Below are positions 52,051-61,483 of a stretch of DNA of 64,000 nt, one piece after another (position 1 is the first letter of the stretch; each line of letters begins with the position of its first letter). Origin of the DNA: a bacterium UBP4_UBA6127. Lineage in GTDB: Bacteria > UBP4 > UBA4092. The notes below the pieces were generated by a model. The model did not search any database, had not been told where the DNA came from, and saw nothing but the letters and a program-made list of their open reading frames with translations. The stretch is from positions 62,001 through 126,000 of the forward strand of contig DIVR01000014.1 in NCBI GenBank assembly GCA_002428325.1, in the 5' to 3' direction. Made by a program: the position numbers and the translations under genes.

Positions 52051-55000
52051 ATGAATCTTTCCGAGATATTCATTAAACGGCCGATTGCCACTACCTTGAT
52101 AATGATGGGTATCCTGATTTTCGGGATTATGGGGTATCGATTACTACCGGTCAGCGATCTTCCCAATGTGGATTTTCCGACCATTCAGGTATCCGCTAAT
52201 TTGTCAGGAGCCAGCCCGGAAACCATGGCTTCTTCAGTGGCGACTCCCCTGGAAAAAGCATTCTCAACCATTGCCGGACTGGATAGTATGAATTCCGTGA
52301 ATTCTCAGGGAGCTACCCAGATTACTCTTCAGTTCAACCTGAATCGGGATATTGATGCGGCCGCTCAGGATGTCCAAGCCGCTATTTCCAAAACCCAGAG
52401 GCAGCTACCTTCGGATATGGTCTCTCCTCCCTCTTATCGAAAGGTGGACCCTTCAGCATCCCCGGTTATTTTATTGACCTTGACGGCTCCTCAAATGAGC
52501 CTTTACCAGTTGGATGAATATGCCGAAACCATGATGGCTCAGCGGATATCCATGGTTAATGGAGTCGCTCAGGTTTCTGTCTATGGGTCCCAAAAATATG
52601 CAGTGCGGGTGATGGTCGATCCTCTTTCGCTTGCCAGTAAGGGAATCACCATTGATGAGATTGCCAAATCGGTAAATAACCATAATGTCAGCCTGCCTTC
52701 CGGAGTGCTGAACGGTACTGATAAAACCATTACGCTGGATACTAAAGGGCAGCTGATGAAAGCCCAGGATTACCGGCCCTTGATTGTCGCCTATCAAAAT
52801 GGGGCTCCAGTCCGCCTGGAACAAGTCGGCAAAGTGTATGACAGTGTTGAGAATGATAAGTCAGCGGCTTGGCTGGTGGATGAACGAGCAATTATCCTGG
52901 CGGTACAGAAGCAGCCGGGCACGAATACGGTGGAAGTGGTTAAATCAATCAGGGAACTGATGCCTTCTTTCCAGAGCCAGCTGCCAGCTTCCGTTAATCT
53001 GGAAGTGTTATATGACCGTTCAGAGTCAATCAGTGATTCGGTCCATGATGTTAAATTCACCCTGTTGCTGACAATCTGCCTGGTAGTTTTGGTTATCTTT
53101 TTATTCCTTAAAAATCTCTCGGCCACCATTATTCCCAGTCTTGCTTTACCGATGTCGATTTGCGGGACCTTTGCCGTCATGTATGCCTTGAACTACAACC
53201 TGGATAATTTATCTCTCATGGCGTTGACCTTATCAGTAGGGTTTGTGGTGGATGATGCCATTGTTATGCTGGAGAATATTGTCCGGCACATGGAGCATGG
53301 GGAAGGGCCTTTGGAAGCGGCACTGAATGGCTCCAAAGAAATCGGGTTTACCATTCTCTCCATGACTTTGTCTCTGGCCGCTGTTTTTTTGCCGGTATTA
53401 TTCATGGGGGGAATCATTGGACGGCTGTTCCAGGAATTTGCGGTGACTATTGGGGCGGCGATTTTAGTTTCAGGATTTGTCTCTTTAACTTTGACTCCCA
53501 TGCTTTGCAGCCGATTTTTAAAACATGAAGAGTCTCGAACCCATGGGAAAATGTATAACCTGTTTGAAAAAGGGTTTCAAGTTTTGCTTCAAGCCTATGC
53601 CATAAGCCTCCGGGCTGTTTTGAGGCATCGTTTAAAGACATTGCTTTTTTCTTTTGTATTGTTGGGAGTGACTGCTTATTTGTTTATGATCATTCCCAAG
53701 GGATTCATTCCCAGCCAGGATATTGGACAAATCAACGGAGGAACCGAAGCTATTCAGGGGATATCTTATACCCAGATGGAAGCGCATCAGAAGCAGGTAA
53801 CGGATATATTAAAACAAGATCCTAATATTGATGCTTTCATGTCTCGGATAGGCAGTTCCAATACCGGGAATCTTTCCATTCGGCTTAAGCCCAAAGGGGT
53901 CCGTAAACTAACTCCGGAAGAAGTGATTGAAGAGCTGCGTCCTAAGTTGGATAAAATTCCGGGAATTAAAGTGTATCTGCAAAACCCACCTTCCATCAAT
54001 CTGGGGGGGAGGTCCAGCAACAGTCTTTATCAACTGACCCTTCAATCCCCGGATACCGATGAGCTATATCAATATGCAAGCCTTTTGGAACTGAAGATGA
54101 AAAATCTTTCGGAGATTCAGGATGTCAACAGTAATCTCCAAATCAAGAATCCCCAGCTGACGATTGATATTGACCGGGATAAGGCTGCTTTTCTTGGGGT
54201 CAGCGCCCGGCAAATTGAAGAGACGTTGTATTACACTTATGGTTCCAGGCAGATATCGAGCATATATGCCCCCAATAATGATTATTCGGTCATTATGGAA
54301 GTTGAACCCAAGTACCAGATGAATGCAGATGCTTTGTCTGACCTTTATGTTAAATCAGATAATGGCAAGCTTATTCCTTTATATGCAGTGGCCAAACTTA
54401 CCCCATCGGTGGGTCCCTTATCCATCAACCATTCAGGCCAATTGCCTTCGGTGACTATCTCCTTCAACCTAAAACCGGGCGTATCCCTAAGCCAGGCTCT
54501 GGATGCCGTTGATCAGGTCTCTGTCGAAACCTTGCCATCAACCATCAATACGAATTTCCAGGGGACCGCCCAGGCTTTCCAATCCTCCATGAAAGGGATG
54601 GGATGGTTGCTGGTGTTGGCAGTCCTGGTCATTTATATGATTTTGGGGATATTGTATGAGAGTTTTGTTCATCCTATCACCATTTTATCGGGATTACCTT
54701 CGGCGGCATTGGGAGCTTTATTAACCTTGATGTTGTTTAAAGTGGATTTGAATATTTACGCTTTTGTAGGGATTATCATGCTGGTGGGCCTGGTAAAAAA
54801 GAATGCCATTATGATGATTGATTTTGCCTTGGATGCCCAAAGGATGGAAGGGAAAGAACCTGAGGCTGCCATATATCAGGGGTGCATGGTCAGATTCCGG
54901 CCCATCATGATGACAACCATGGCGGCATTAATGGGGACACTGCCGATTGCTCTGGGTTTGGGAGCAGGCGCTGAAGCCCGCCGCCCTCTGGGATTGGCTG

Positions 55001-55113
55001 TTGTCGGGGGATTAATGGTTTCCCAGCTGCTGACTCTTTATTTCACCCCGGTCTATTTTATCTACCTGGATAAGGTGCGTATCAAGTTTGGCCGTTATCT
55101 AAAACGGGGATAA
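52051..55113 (+). CDS. RND efflux pump, AcrB/HAE1 type
   Basis: A 1020-residue inner membrane proton-driven pump, slightly shorter than AcrB. The N-terminus FIKRPIATTLIMMGILIFG is typical; twelve membrane helices and two large periplasmic loops can be followed. Essential helix 4 motif is VGFVVDDAIVMLENI with paired aspartates, and the second half has GIIMLVGLVKKNAIMMIDFA with the conserved lysine. Early porter-domain segments VDFPTIQVSANLSGASPE and TQITLQFNLNRDIDAAAQDV place it with the HAE1 (multidrug) group; the substrate range cannot be read. The operon order tolC-adaptor-pump is complete. It converges with the HlyC/CorC-type gene. Confidence 0.96.
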   Translation: MNLSEIFIKRPIATTLIMMGILIFGIMGYRLLPVSDLPNVDFPTIQVSANLSGASPETMASSVATPLEKAFSTIAGLDSMNSVNSQGATQITLQFNLNRDIDAAAQDVQAAISKTQRQLPSDMVSPPSYRKVDPSASPVILLTLTAPQMSLYQLDEYAETMMAQRISMVNGVAQVSVYGSQKYAVRVMVDPLSLASKGITIDEIAKSVNNHNVSLPSGVLNGTDKTITLDTKGQLMKAQDYRPLIVAYQNGAPVRLEQVGKVYDSVENDKSAAWLVDERAIILAVQKQPGTNTVEVVKSIRELMPSFQSQLPASVNLEVLYDRSESISDSVHDVKFTLLLTICLVVLVIFLFLKNLSATIIPSLALPMSICGTFAVMYALNYNLDNLSLMALTLSVGFVVDDAIVMLENIVRHMEHGEGPLEAALNGSKEIGFTILSMTLSLAAVFLPVLFMGGIIGRLFQEFAVTIGAAILVSGFVSLTLTPMLCSRFLKHEESRTHGKMYNLFEKGFQVLLQAYAISLRAVLRHRLKTLLFSFVLLGVTAYLFMIIPKGFIPSQDIGQINGGTEAIQGISYTQMEAHQKQVTDILKQDPNIDAFMSRIGSSNTGNLSIRLKPKGVRKLTPEEVIEELRPKLDKIPGIKVYLQNPPSINLGGRSSNSLYQLTLQSPDTDELYQYASLLELKMKNLSEIQDVNSNLQIKNPQLTIDIDRDKAAFLGVSARQIEETLYYTYGSRQISSIYAPNNDYSVIMEVEPKYQMNADALSDLYVKSDNGKLIPLYAVAKLTPSVGPLSINHSGQLPSVTISFNLKPGVSLSQALDAVDQVSVETLPSTINTNFQGTAQAFQSSMKGMGWLLVLAVLVIYMILGILYESFVHPITILSGLPSAALGALLTLMLFKVDLNIYAFVGIIMLVGLVKKNAIMMIDFALDAQRMEGKEPEAAIYQGCMVRFRPIMMTTMAALMGTLPIALGLGAGAEARRPLGLAVVGGLMVSQLLTLYFTPVYFIYLDKVRIKFGRYLKRG

Positions 55114-55128
55114 GCCGAGTCGTCTGGC

Positions 55129-56430
55129 TTATAATGGGGAAACGGCTACTTTATCGATGCGGTTTCCTTTAAGGGAAAGGACTTTGAATTTGTATCCATC
55201 CCATATTACTTCCATGCCAGGTTCAGGGATTTTCTGCAGCTGAGCCAGGATAAATCCACCCAGCGTCTCATATTGTTTCCGGGGTTCATGGGGCAGATGT
55301 TTCAGATGCAGGAGTGATTTCATTTCTTCGATAGATAAAGTCCCGTCCATTTCCCAGCTGCCATTTTCAAGTTTGGCCGCATGGGGAGAGGTTTCCCCTT
55401 CAATGGGAAGCAAATCCCCCGTCAAGGCTCTAAGGAGGTTGTTCAGGGTTACCAGCCCATGGACACTGCCGGCTTCGTCCAGGATAATGGCAAAGTGAAG
55501 AGGGGATTCCTTGAACCGTTCGAACATCTGGATGGCCGGTAAATTTTCAGGGACCAACAGGGGTTTTTGCAAAAAACGTTTTAGTTCTGCCGACCCATGG
55601 TTGAAATTACCCCGCATGATATCCCGAAGATGAATGACTCCGAGGATATTATCAATATTGCCCTGGCAGACTAAGAATCGGATATGCCCGCTTTTGTATA
55701 TCTTTCGAAAGAGCCGCCAGGGAGGGTCGTCAATATCCAGCCAGACAATCTCCGAACGGTGGACCATCAGGGCGCTGACTTTCTGGTATCCCAGCCGAAG
55801 CATTCGATTCACCATTTCCTGACCCAGGGGAGGGAAAATACCCTCTTTGACCGCTTCTTCCACAGTCAACTGGATTTCTTCTTCACTGACGGACCCTTTC
55901 TGGGATTCAGGATTTAATCCCAGTATCCGGAGAATCAAATCAGTAGAATATCCCAGGAAAGTGATAAGAGGAGAGACCATTCTGGACAGGCTATTCATGG
56001 GCCGGGCAATCGTGCTGGCAATCCACTCGGGATTTTGCAACGCCAGCTGTTTGGGAACCAGTTCTCCCAGCAGCAGGGAGACCAGGGTGATCCCGATCAC
56101 TACGATACTGACTCCAATGGTTTCACTGTAGGGGACCAGAAAGGGATATTGGTTTATCCGGAGGGCGATTTGTTCGGCAATAGTGATGCCGCCGAAAGCT
56201 CCGGCTAAAATTCCAATCAGGGTGATGCCTACTTGGATAGTGGAGAGGAAACGGGAAGGGGATTCTGCCAGTTCCAGGGCCAGTTTTGCCCTTAGATTTC
56301 CATCTTTGGCCCATTGCTTTAATCGGGCTTTTCGGGAAGAGACCACCGCCATCTCTGACATAGAGAAGATTCCATTTGCCAAAATTAACAGGAAAATAAT
56401 GAACACTTCAAAGGCAATGGCAGATAGCAT
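55129..56430 (-). CDS. HlyC/CorC (UPF0053) family transporter-associated protein
   Basis: A 433-residue membrane protein. Residues about 1-185 are DUF21 (CNNM) with three to four helices (FEVFIIFLLILANGIFSMSE, SRKARLKQWAK, VGITLIGILAGAFGG). Then come two CBS domains (MVHRSEIVWLDIDDP, FLVCQGNIDNILGVIHLRDI, FAIILDEAGSVHGLVTLNNL) and a C-terminal CorC/HlyC FAD-binding-like domain (MDGTLSIEEMKSLL, TLGGFILAQLQKIPEPG). Family members support magnesium or cobalt efflux or resistance, and some are haemolysin-related by name only. The start ATG 56430 has GAGGAAG upstream. It is convergent with the RND operon. Confidence 0.93.
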   Translation of the reverse strand: MLSAIAFEVFIIFLLILANGIFSMSEMAVVSSRKARLKQWAKDGNLRAKLALELAESPSRFLSTIQVGITLIGILAGAFGGITIAEQIALRINQYPFLVPYSETIGVSIVVIGITLVSLLLGELVPKQLALQNPEWIASTIARPMNSLSRMVSPLITFLGYSTDLILRILGLNPESQKGSVSEEEIQLTVEEAVKEGIFPPLGQEMVNRMLRLGYQKVSALMVHRSEIVWLDIDDPPWRLFRKIYKSGHIRFLVCQGNIDNILGVIHLRDIMRGNFNHGSAELKRFLQKPLLVPENLPAIQMFERFKESPLHFAIILDEAGSVHGLVTLNNLLRALTGDLLPIEGETSPHAAKLENGSWEMDGTLSIEEMKSLLHLKHLPHEPRKQYETLGGFILAQLQKIPEPGMEVIWDGYKFKVLSLKGNRIDKVAVSPL

Positions 56431-56572
56431 TTTCTTCCTCCTCAGATGGATATCAACTTTAACTGGTTACATCAATTATCTAAGGTAATGGCTCCTTTTT
56501 CATCCATAACGATTCTCTTCTTTTCCATTATATCTCTTTATGAGGGTAGAGTCAGGCATAAGGATGGGAATG

Positions 56573-56604
56573 AAAAGGGCCGGGGCATAATGTCCCGACC
56601 CTTT
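56573..56604 (-). terminator. Terminator of the fibronectin/PKD protein gene
   Basis: On the minus strand AAAGGGTCGGG pairs with CCCGGCCCTTT around a 10-nt loop and ends in TTTTC, about 27 nt after the stop codon. Confidence 0.8.
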
Positions 56605-56631
56605 ACGGACAGGTAAAATAGACAAGAATCG

Positions 56632-58416
56632 TTATGGAGTCATCAGGTATTGTTTGGATTGATAAGAAAATCTATCCGGCAAGATGGCTTCTGAAATAAG
56701 CAATTCTGATAGGCCGGATTCACTGAATAATTGCCATGAATCGACTGAATTGCTAGTAGGAACAGAAGATTCATTGGTATATTCAGAGATGGCCTGATAA
56801 GTCGTCGCCCTGGCTTTGTAGGTATATTCCTTTTCGGGATCCAATCCTGTATCTGTAAATCCTGTCATTTCTCCGGACACAGTGGTACAGAGGGAATAAT
56901 CCCCAGCTCCGGTTTTCCGGTATATCTCATACCCGTCATTCCTGGCATTTTGGTTGTTCCATTGCAGGGAAGCCTGGGTAGCGCTAATCCTTAAAGCGTT
57001 TAAATCGACCGGCGGCAGGTTTACAAAAATCGCCTTTGTAACAGAACTCCATAATCCCAGTTGATTTCCACAACTCAGTATCGAATAAAACACCGCGGAG
57101 GTGGGGGAGACATAAAGGTGCAAAAGAGGATTAGATGAACTGCTGCTTCCGCCATCGCCAAATCGCCAACGGTAAGTGGTGGCATTCAAGGATGCATTGG
57201 TGAACTGAACACTTAAAATGCCATAATTAGAATAGCTGGTGGTTGGGAAAGCATAGAAATTAGCCACCGGGTAAGAAGCTGAAAAGATATAATTGGATGC
57301 TGTATCCGAGGAGAGGGCCCTGAGGAAATACCCATATTGATGGGTGCTGTCCAGCCCCAGAACCGTATCTGTGCCGTAATCCACAAAGGTGGTTGTGTTA
57401 GCGGGAATATTGGCGACTAAGGTAAGCGGATCCGTCTCTTCTTTTCGGAATAATTCAAATCCCTGTTCAAAACTGGAACGGTCGTTCCAGCTGACTGAAT
57501 AACCCAGCCTGCCATCATAAACCGACTGGGTCTTCAGATTGTCCGGGTTGGTATCTACCCGTAAATCCATGCTGGCAGTGGAAACGCCCAGGTTGTTGGT
57601 TACAATTTGTTTTACATTCCAGTAAAGGCCGGTATCTTCAGCCAGCGGGGCATATGAGGTCTCTCTGACATAGAAATGATAGACATTGGAGAAAACCCAT
57701 TCAAAGGAATCTCCGTATTGGGAGGTATCATAAAACTCAACCCGCATTCTGGAAAACAGAGTGGTTACTGAACTGGTAAATCCAGCCACCGGCGGTTGAG
57801 TGAATCCGGGCTGGGTGGTGGCGGCTGACAGGTTGGTATAATCAGAGTTGCCTGATGCATTATAAGCCCTGACCCGATAGGTATATTCAGTATCAGGTGT
57901 TAATCCTGTATCCAGATAAGAGGCAGAGTTGCTACCCAATTGGGTTATTTCGCTGAAGGACCCCAAAGGGCCTGTTTTCCGTTCCACAGAAAACCCTGTC
58001 TCATTATCCGCGTTATCCTGCCAAGAGAGCTGGATTTTGGCATAAGACAATGTGGTAGTTTGCAGTTGAGTCGGAGCAGAAGGAGACCCTGCCGGGTAAT
58101 AGTTACCATAAAATATCAGGGTACTGCTTTCAGCCAGGAAGGCGGTGCTGTCTCCCGGGGTGATATACCCCGCTACTGTATCCCAATGGATTGTGTAATT
58201 CTCACCGGAAGGTACATGATGCCATAGGCCGATGGCATAGGTTGATACAGAATAGGTAGAACTCTCATTGTAAAGAGTATAATAAGGCCATATTGAAGTG
58301 GGGGTGGTTTCAGTTTTAATGATTCCTGACCCTGCTATGGCAGTAACTCCAACCATTGAAAAAAGAATAAAAAGAAAAGATATTATGGATACTCTTGCTT
58401 TCATTAAGTGATTCAT
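56632..58416 (-). CDS. Secreted fibronectin type III / PKD-like protein
   Basis: A 594-residue exported protein. The signal peptide is MNHLMKARVSIISFLFILFS with cleavage near AIAG. After an N-terminal domain of about 85 residues (SIWPYYTLYNESSTYSVS, then GENYTIHWDTVAGYITPGD), fibronectin type III modules are seen: one with SYAKIQLSWQDNADNETGFS and LTPDTEYTYRVRAYNASGN, one with LGYSVSWNDRSSFEQGFELF, and one with ISATQASLQWNNQNARNDGY and LDPEKEYTYKARATT. Between them lie PKD-like segments (AGFTSSVTTLFSRMRVEFYD, VQFTNASLNATTYRWRFGDG). These modules mediate adhesion or carbohydrate contact. AGGAGG is 8 nt upstream of the ATG. No cell-wall anchor or sorting tail is visible. Confidence 0.85.
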   Translation of the reverse strand: MNHLMKARVSIISFLFILFSMVGVTAIAGSGIIKTETTPTSIWPYYTLYNESSTYSVSTYAIGLWHHVPSGENYTIHWDTVAGYITPGDSTAFLAESSTLIFYGNYYPAGSPSAPTQLQTTTLSYAKIQLSWQDNADNETGFSVERKTGPLGSFSEITQLGSNSASYLDTGLTPDTEYTYRVRAYNASGNSDYTNLSAATTQPGFTQPPVAGFTSSVTTLFSRMRVEFYDTSQYGDSFEWVFSNVYHFYVRETSYAPLAEDTGLYWNVKQIVTNNLGVSTASMDLRVDTNPDNLKTQSVYDGRLGYSVSWNDRSSFEQGFELFRKEETDPLTLVANIPANTTTFVDYGTDTVLGLDSTHQYGYFLRALSSDTASNYIFSASYPVANFYAFPTTSYSNYGILSVQFTNASLNATTYRWRFGDGGSSSSSNPLLHLYVSPTSAVFYSILSCGNQLGLWSSVTKAIFVNLPPVDLNALRISATQASLQWNNQNARNDGYEIYRKTGAGDYSLCTTVSGEMTGFTDTGLDPEKEYTYKARATTYQAISEYTNESSVPTSNSVDSWQLFSESGLSELLISEAILPDRFSYQSKQYLMTP

Positions 58417-58594
58417 TCAATAGTCCCTCCTGCATAAATTAAAATCATCATAATCCCATTACAGGAAATATGTCAAACCTGGGTTGCCTGCCGTTAATTT
58501 CAACTGTTGAATTATTACCCTGGTAGGAATAAGGTTTATTATGATCTAAATGAACAGGGTGAAGCTTTATGAACAAGGCTAGAGTTACAACCAG

Positions 58595-59809
58595 ATGAAA
58601 CAAAAAGAAAAGATGATAGAGTTTTTAGGCCTTCGCCGCAGTATGGTGGGGATTTTAAGTATGGTCATCCTGGTGGAAATGGGTGAGCGGATGGCCGAAA
58701 GATTCCTCCCTATCTATCTGCTGGCTTTGGGTGGAGGAGCCCTGACCATTGGGCTTCTAAATGCCATGGATAACCTCTTGTCGGCTCTTTATTCATTTCC
58801 CGGCGGGTATCTTTCTGACAAATTTGGCACCAAGAAGGCCTTATTAATATTTAACACCATGGCCATTCTGGGATTTGGTATTGTGGTGGTATTTCCCCAC
58901 TGGGGGGCTGTCCTGGCCGGGGCGGTTCTGTTTATTTCCTGGTCGGCCATCTCGCTGCCTGCTACTATGAGCGTGGTGGCGCAAGTCCTTCCCAAACAAA
59001 AAAGGGTGATGGGGGTCTCTCTGCATTCGATTGTGCGCCGGATACCTATGGCTTTAGGTCCCGTCATCGGGGGGCTTTTCATCGGGATTTGGGGGGAGAC
59101 TCAGGGCGTCCGATATTCCTTTATCTTTGCGATCCTCATGACCTTGATTGCCATGTTTTTTCAACAGAGATTATTGGAAGACGAAACCGACAAACCCAAT
59201 GGGCAGGCAGAAAAAAACCCCCTGGTCTTGATTCGGGAGATGAGCCCTGCTTTGAAAAATTTGCTGGTTTCCGATATCCTGATTCGATTTTGTGAACAAA
59301 TTCCTTATGCTTTTGTGGTAGTCTGGGCCATGAAAACCATTACTCATCCTGTCAGTGCCTTTCAATTTGGGCTTTTGACAGCTGTCGAAATGGTCGTGGC
59401 AGTCCTCTGTTATATTCCGGTAGCTTACTGGGCTGATCAATCCGGGAAAAAGCCTTTTGTGGTCCTGACCTTTATTAACTTCACCATTTTTCCCCTGGTT
59501 CTTATGTATTGCCAATCTTTCTGGTTGCTGGTGTTAGCTTTTATTGTCCGGGGACTGAAAGAATTTGGCGAACCGACCCGGAAAGCCCTGATTATGGATT
59601 TGGCCCCTGAAAACCGGAAGGCGGCCATGTTTGGGCTCTATTACCTCCTCAGAGATGTGATTGTTTCTTTTGCGGCTATGGGCGGCGCTTTTCTCTGGAC
59701 TTACTCTCCCCGGCTGAATTTTCTCACCGCTTTTGGTTTCGGTATCCTGGGAACTCTCTGGTTTGCCTTCCGGGGCACCGATTTGCCTTCCTTTAATAAT
59801 AAGTCCTGA
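58595..59809 (+). CDS. Major facilitator superfamily transporter
   Basis: A 404-residue membrane protein with about eleven to twelve helices. The MFS loop 2-3 motif G-x-x-x-D-(K/R)-x-G-x-(K/R)-(K/R) is YLSDKFGTKKALL, and the central half-repeat has YWADQSGKKPFVVL. A cytoplasmic stretch with EDETDKPNGQAEKNP splits the two six-helix halves. Substrate unknown; the pattern is generic. No ribosome binding site is clear. One copy of the TTTTGACAGCTGTC palindrome lies inside the coding region (59373-59390), encoding GLLTAVE. Confidence 0.9.
   Translation: MKQKEKMIEFLGLRRSMVGILSMVILVEMGERMAERFLPIYLLALGGGALTIGLLNAMDNLLSALYSFPGGYLSDKFGTKKALLIFNTMAILGFGIVVVFPHWGAVLAGAVLFISWSAISLPATMSVVAQVLPKQKRVMGVSLHSIVRRIPMALGPVIGGLFIGIWGETQGVRYSFIFAILMTLIAMFFQQRLLEDETDKPNGQAEKNPLVLIREMSPALKNLLVSDILIRFCEQIPYAFVVVWAMKTITHPVSAFQFGLLTAVEMVVAVLCYIPVAYWADQSGKKPFVVLTFINFTIFPLVLMYCQSFWLLVLAFIVRGLKEFGEPTRKALIMDLAPENRKAAMFGLYYLLRDVIVSFAAMGGAFLWTYSPRLNFLTAFGFGILGTLWFAFRGTDLPSFNNKS
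59373..59390. repeat. Dispersed palindrome, copy 5 (imperfect, in coding sequence)
   Basis: TTTTGACAGCTGTCGAAA matches the other copies with one mismatch near the right end, but it lies inside the MFS transporter gene. It may be chance or a genuine site in coding DNA. Confidence 0.4.
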
Positions 59810-59920
59810 ATAAATATTTGACACTGGATGCAGACAGGCACATAATATACTTATAACCTGAGGAAAAAGCACCGGGGGGTATCGTTCTGCCAAGGGGATT
59901 TGGAAGGATGGTAAGCAGGT

Positions 59921-60556
59921 ATGATACTATCAGTTGTCAGTAAACGAGTCATCCATTTCATGAGGAAAAGGACTGTGGAAGAGATCATTCCTTTTGATTT
60001 AAGAGGGTACGAAGCTCTTGAATCGGACATTCTCTCATATTTTTCGGATCATCCCCGGTTCCGGCTGGGGCATCATGGGTATTCCCATTGGTTATCGGTC
60101 TATGATAATGCCAAACAGCTGATTGAATTAAAAAGGGGAGCTCTGCCGGATGGTTTTCCCCTGGAAACGACATTATTGGCAGCTTACCTGCATGATACGG
60201 GCCGGCGTATCCCTAAATCCGGAACTTGGGAGAATCTGCATCATTCTGCCCGCAGTGAGAGGTTTTTAAGGGAGTTTCTGCCCCTTCAGGATATTTCCTG
60301 GAAACCCGGCCAAATAGACAATATCTGTTTTCTGGCCCGAGCCCATTTTGAAGTCAATTCGGAGGTATGGAGGGAAGCCCAAGCCCGGAACCTTTATTTA
60401 TCTCTCCAGATTATCCGGGATGCGGATGCCCTCGATCGTATTCGATTCTTCGGATTGGATGAATCTTTTCTGCATCTGCCGGAAAGCCTCAGCCTGATTC
60501 CTTATGTGGAGGATAAATGGAAACGGTTATGGGCCTGTGAATCCCGCCGAAGATAG
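59921..60556 (+). CDS. HD-domain phosphohydrolase-like protein
   Basis: A 211-residue HD superfamily protein. The metal ligands follow the H...HD...D order: H in GYSHWLSVYDNAK near residue 57, HD in LAAYLHDTGRRIPKSG near residue 91, and D in IIRDADALDRIR near residue 168. HD proteins hydrolyse phosphate esters of nucleotides; the substrate is not identifiable. ATG 59921 has GGATGG/CAGG upstream; the alternative ATG at 59960 is also in frame. It lies 14 nt upstream of the AlkZ-related gene and is likely co-transcribed. Confidence 0.85.
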   Translation: MILSVVSKRVIHFMRKRTVEEIIPFDLRGYEALESDILSYFSDHPRFRLGHHGYSHWLSVYDNAKQLIELKRGALPDGFPLETTLLAAYLHDTGRRIPKSGTWENLHHSARSERFLREFLPLQDISWKPGQIDNICFLARAHFEVNSEVWREAQARNLYLSLQIIRDADALDRIRFFGLDESFLHLPESLSLIPYVEDKWKRLWACESRRR

Positions 60557-60570
60557 TTGTAAAATGAATC

Positions 60571-61413
60571 ATGCCGAAAATTATCCTTAACTCCAGCGAT
60601 ATAAATGCCTACCGCCAGAAGAAGTGGCGAATGGTTCCTTCAAGTCAGCTTCGTAACGAAAAAGATGCCGTCAAATTCCTGAATGAGGTTGGTTTTTGCC
60701 TGTTATTTGCCTGTAATGATATCCCCCTGCCAAAACTATCCTTATCGGCCTTGTCTAAGGAATGGGACTGGTGGAGTTGGAAAGATACCCTGCAGTCCCG
60801 GAAACTGTGTTACAACAGCCGGGCTATGCGAAAAAAAGCGACCCTGTTATCTTTGGAAATGCTGCCTTGTTTTCTGAGACTCTATTATGAATCCGGCGGG
60901 GTGGAAGTCTATGAAGAAGAGTTTGATTATGGGAAAATGACTCGGCCAGCCTATGATATTGCCGATTATCTTTACCAGAATGGCCCTCAAAATGTAGCGG
61001 ACCTCCGCCGAGCTATCTTCCCTCATACCAAGGAAGGTACCCGGAAATTCCATACTGCCCTTCAGGAATTGCAGGGTAAGTATAAGATAGCTGTATCCGG
61101 GCTGATAGATAAAAGCTGGGGGATGAGAGTGGTAGATTTATTTTCCCGATGGGCGCCTCCCCAAATCCTGAAATCAGCCGAGGTTTTGACAGTCTCGGAG
61201 GCACGGGAAAGAATCCTGCTGACTTTATTAGATACTGCCGGTGCCCTCACGGAAAAGGAAATCCAGCGGACCCTGGGTTGGGAAAAAGAAAGGCTCTCTC
61301 TTTCCCTGGAATCTCTTATTGAATCAGGGAAAATCCAGTCTCTTCCCCATAGAGGAGAGAAAACACCCTGGCTGGTTTCAAAAGCGATGTTTAAAACTAT
61401 CCAATCTCAATAG
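60571..61413 (+). CDS. AlkZ-related winged-helix protein
   Basis: A 280-residue protein resembling the HTH_42 family that includes the AlkZ/YcaQ DNA glycosylases. Features: AVKFLNEVGFCLLFACND, SKEWDWWSWKDTLQSRKLCY, RAMRKKATLLSLEMLPCFLR, and several winged-helix segments (ADYLYQNGPQNVADLRRAIF, ILLTLLDTAGALTEKEIQRT). AlkZ-type glycosylases excise cross-linked bases; many relatives lack the catalytic glutamines and act as DNA-binding proteins. I could not see a clear Q-x-D/Q-x-Q catalytic motif, so function as a glycosylase is uncertain. It follows the HD-domain gene by 14 nt. Confidence 0.65.
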   Translation: MPKIILNSSDINAYRQKKWRMVPSSQLRNEKDAVKFLNEVGFCLLFACNDIPLPKLSLSALSKEWDWWSWKDTLQSRKLCYNSRAMRKKATLLSLEMLPCFLRLYYESGGVEVYEEEFDYGKMTRPAYDIADYLYQNGPQNVADLRRAIFPHTKEGTRKFHTALQELQGKYKIAVSGLIDKSWGMRVVDLFSRWAPPQILKSAEVLTVSEARERILLTLLDTAGALTEKEIQRTLGWEKERLSLSLESLIESGKIQSLPHRGEKTPWLVSKAMFKTIQSQ

Positions 61414-61483
61414 ACAGAACCCCTGAATTTATCGTACTATGAGAATCATCTGGAACCTATAAATAATGAGGGAGATCATACCA

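Noticed and set aside
55106..55134. Hairpin ATAAGCC/GGCTTAT between the RND and HlyC/CorC-type genes
   Set aside because: Only 7 bp, overlaps a stop codon and lacks a T run; not good evidence of a terminator.
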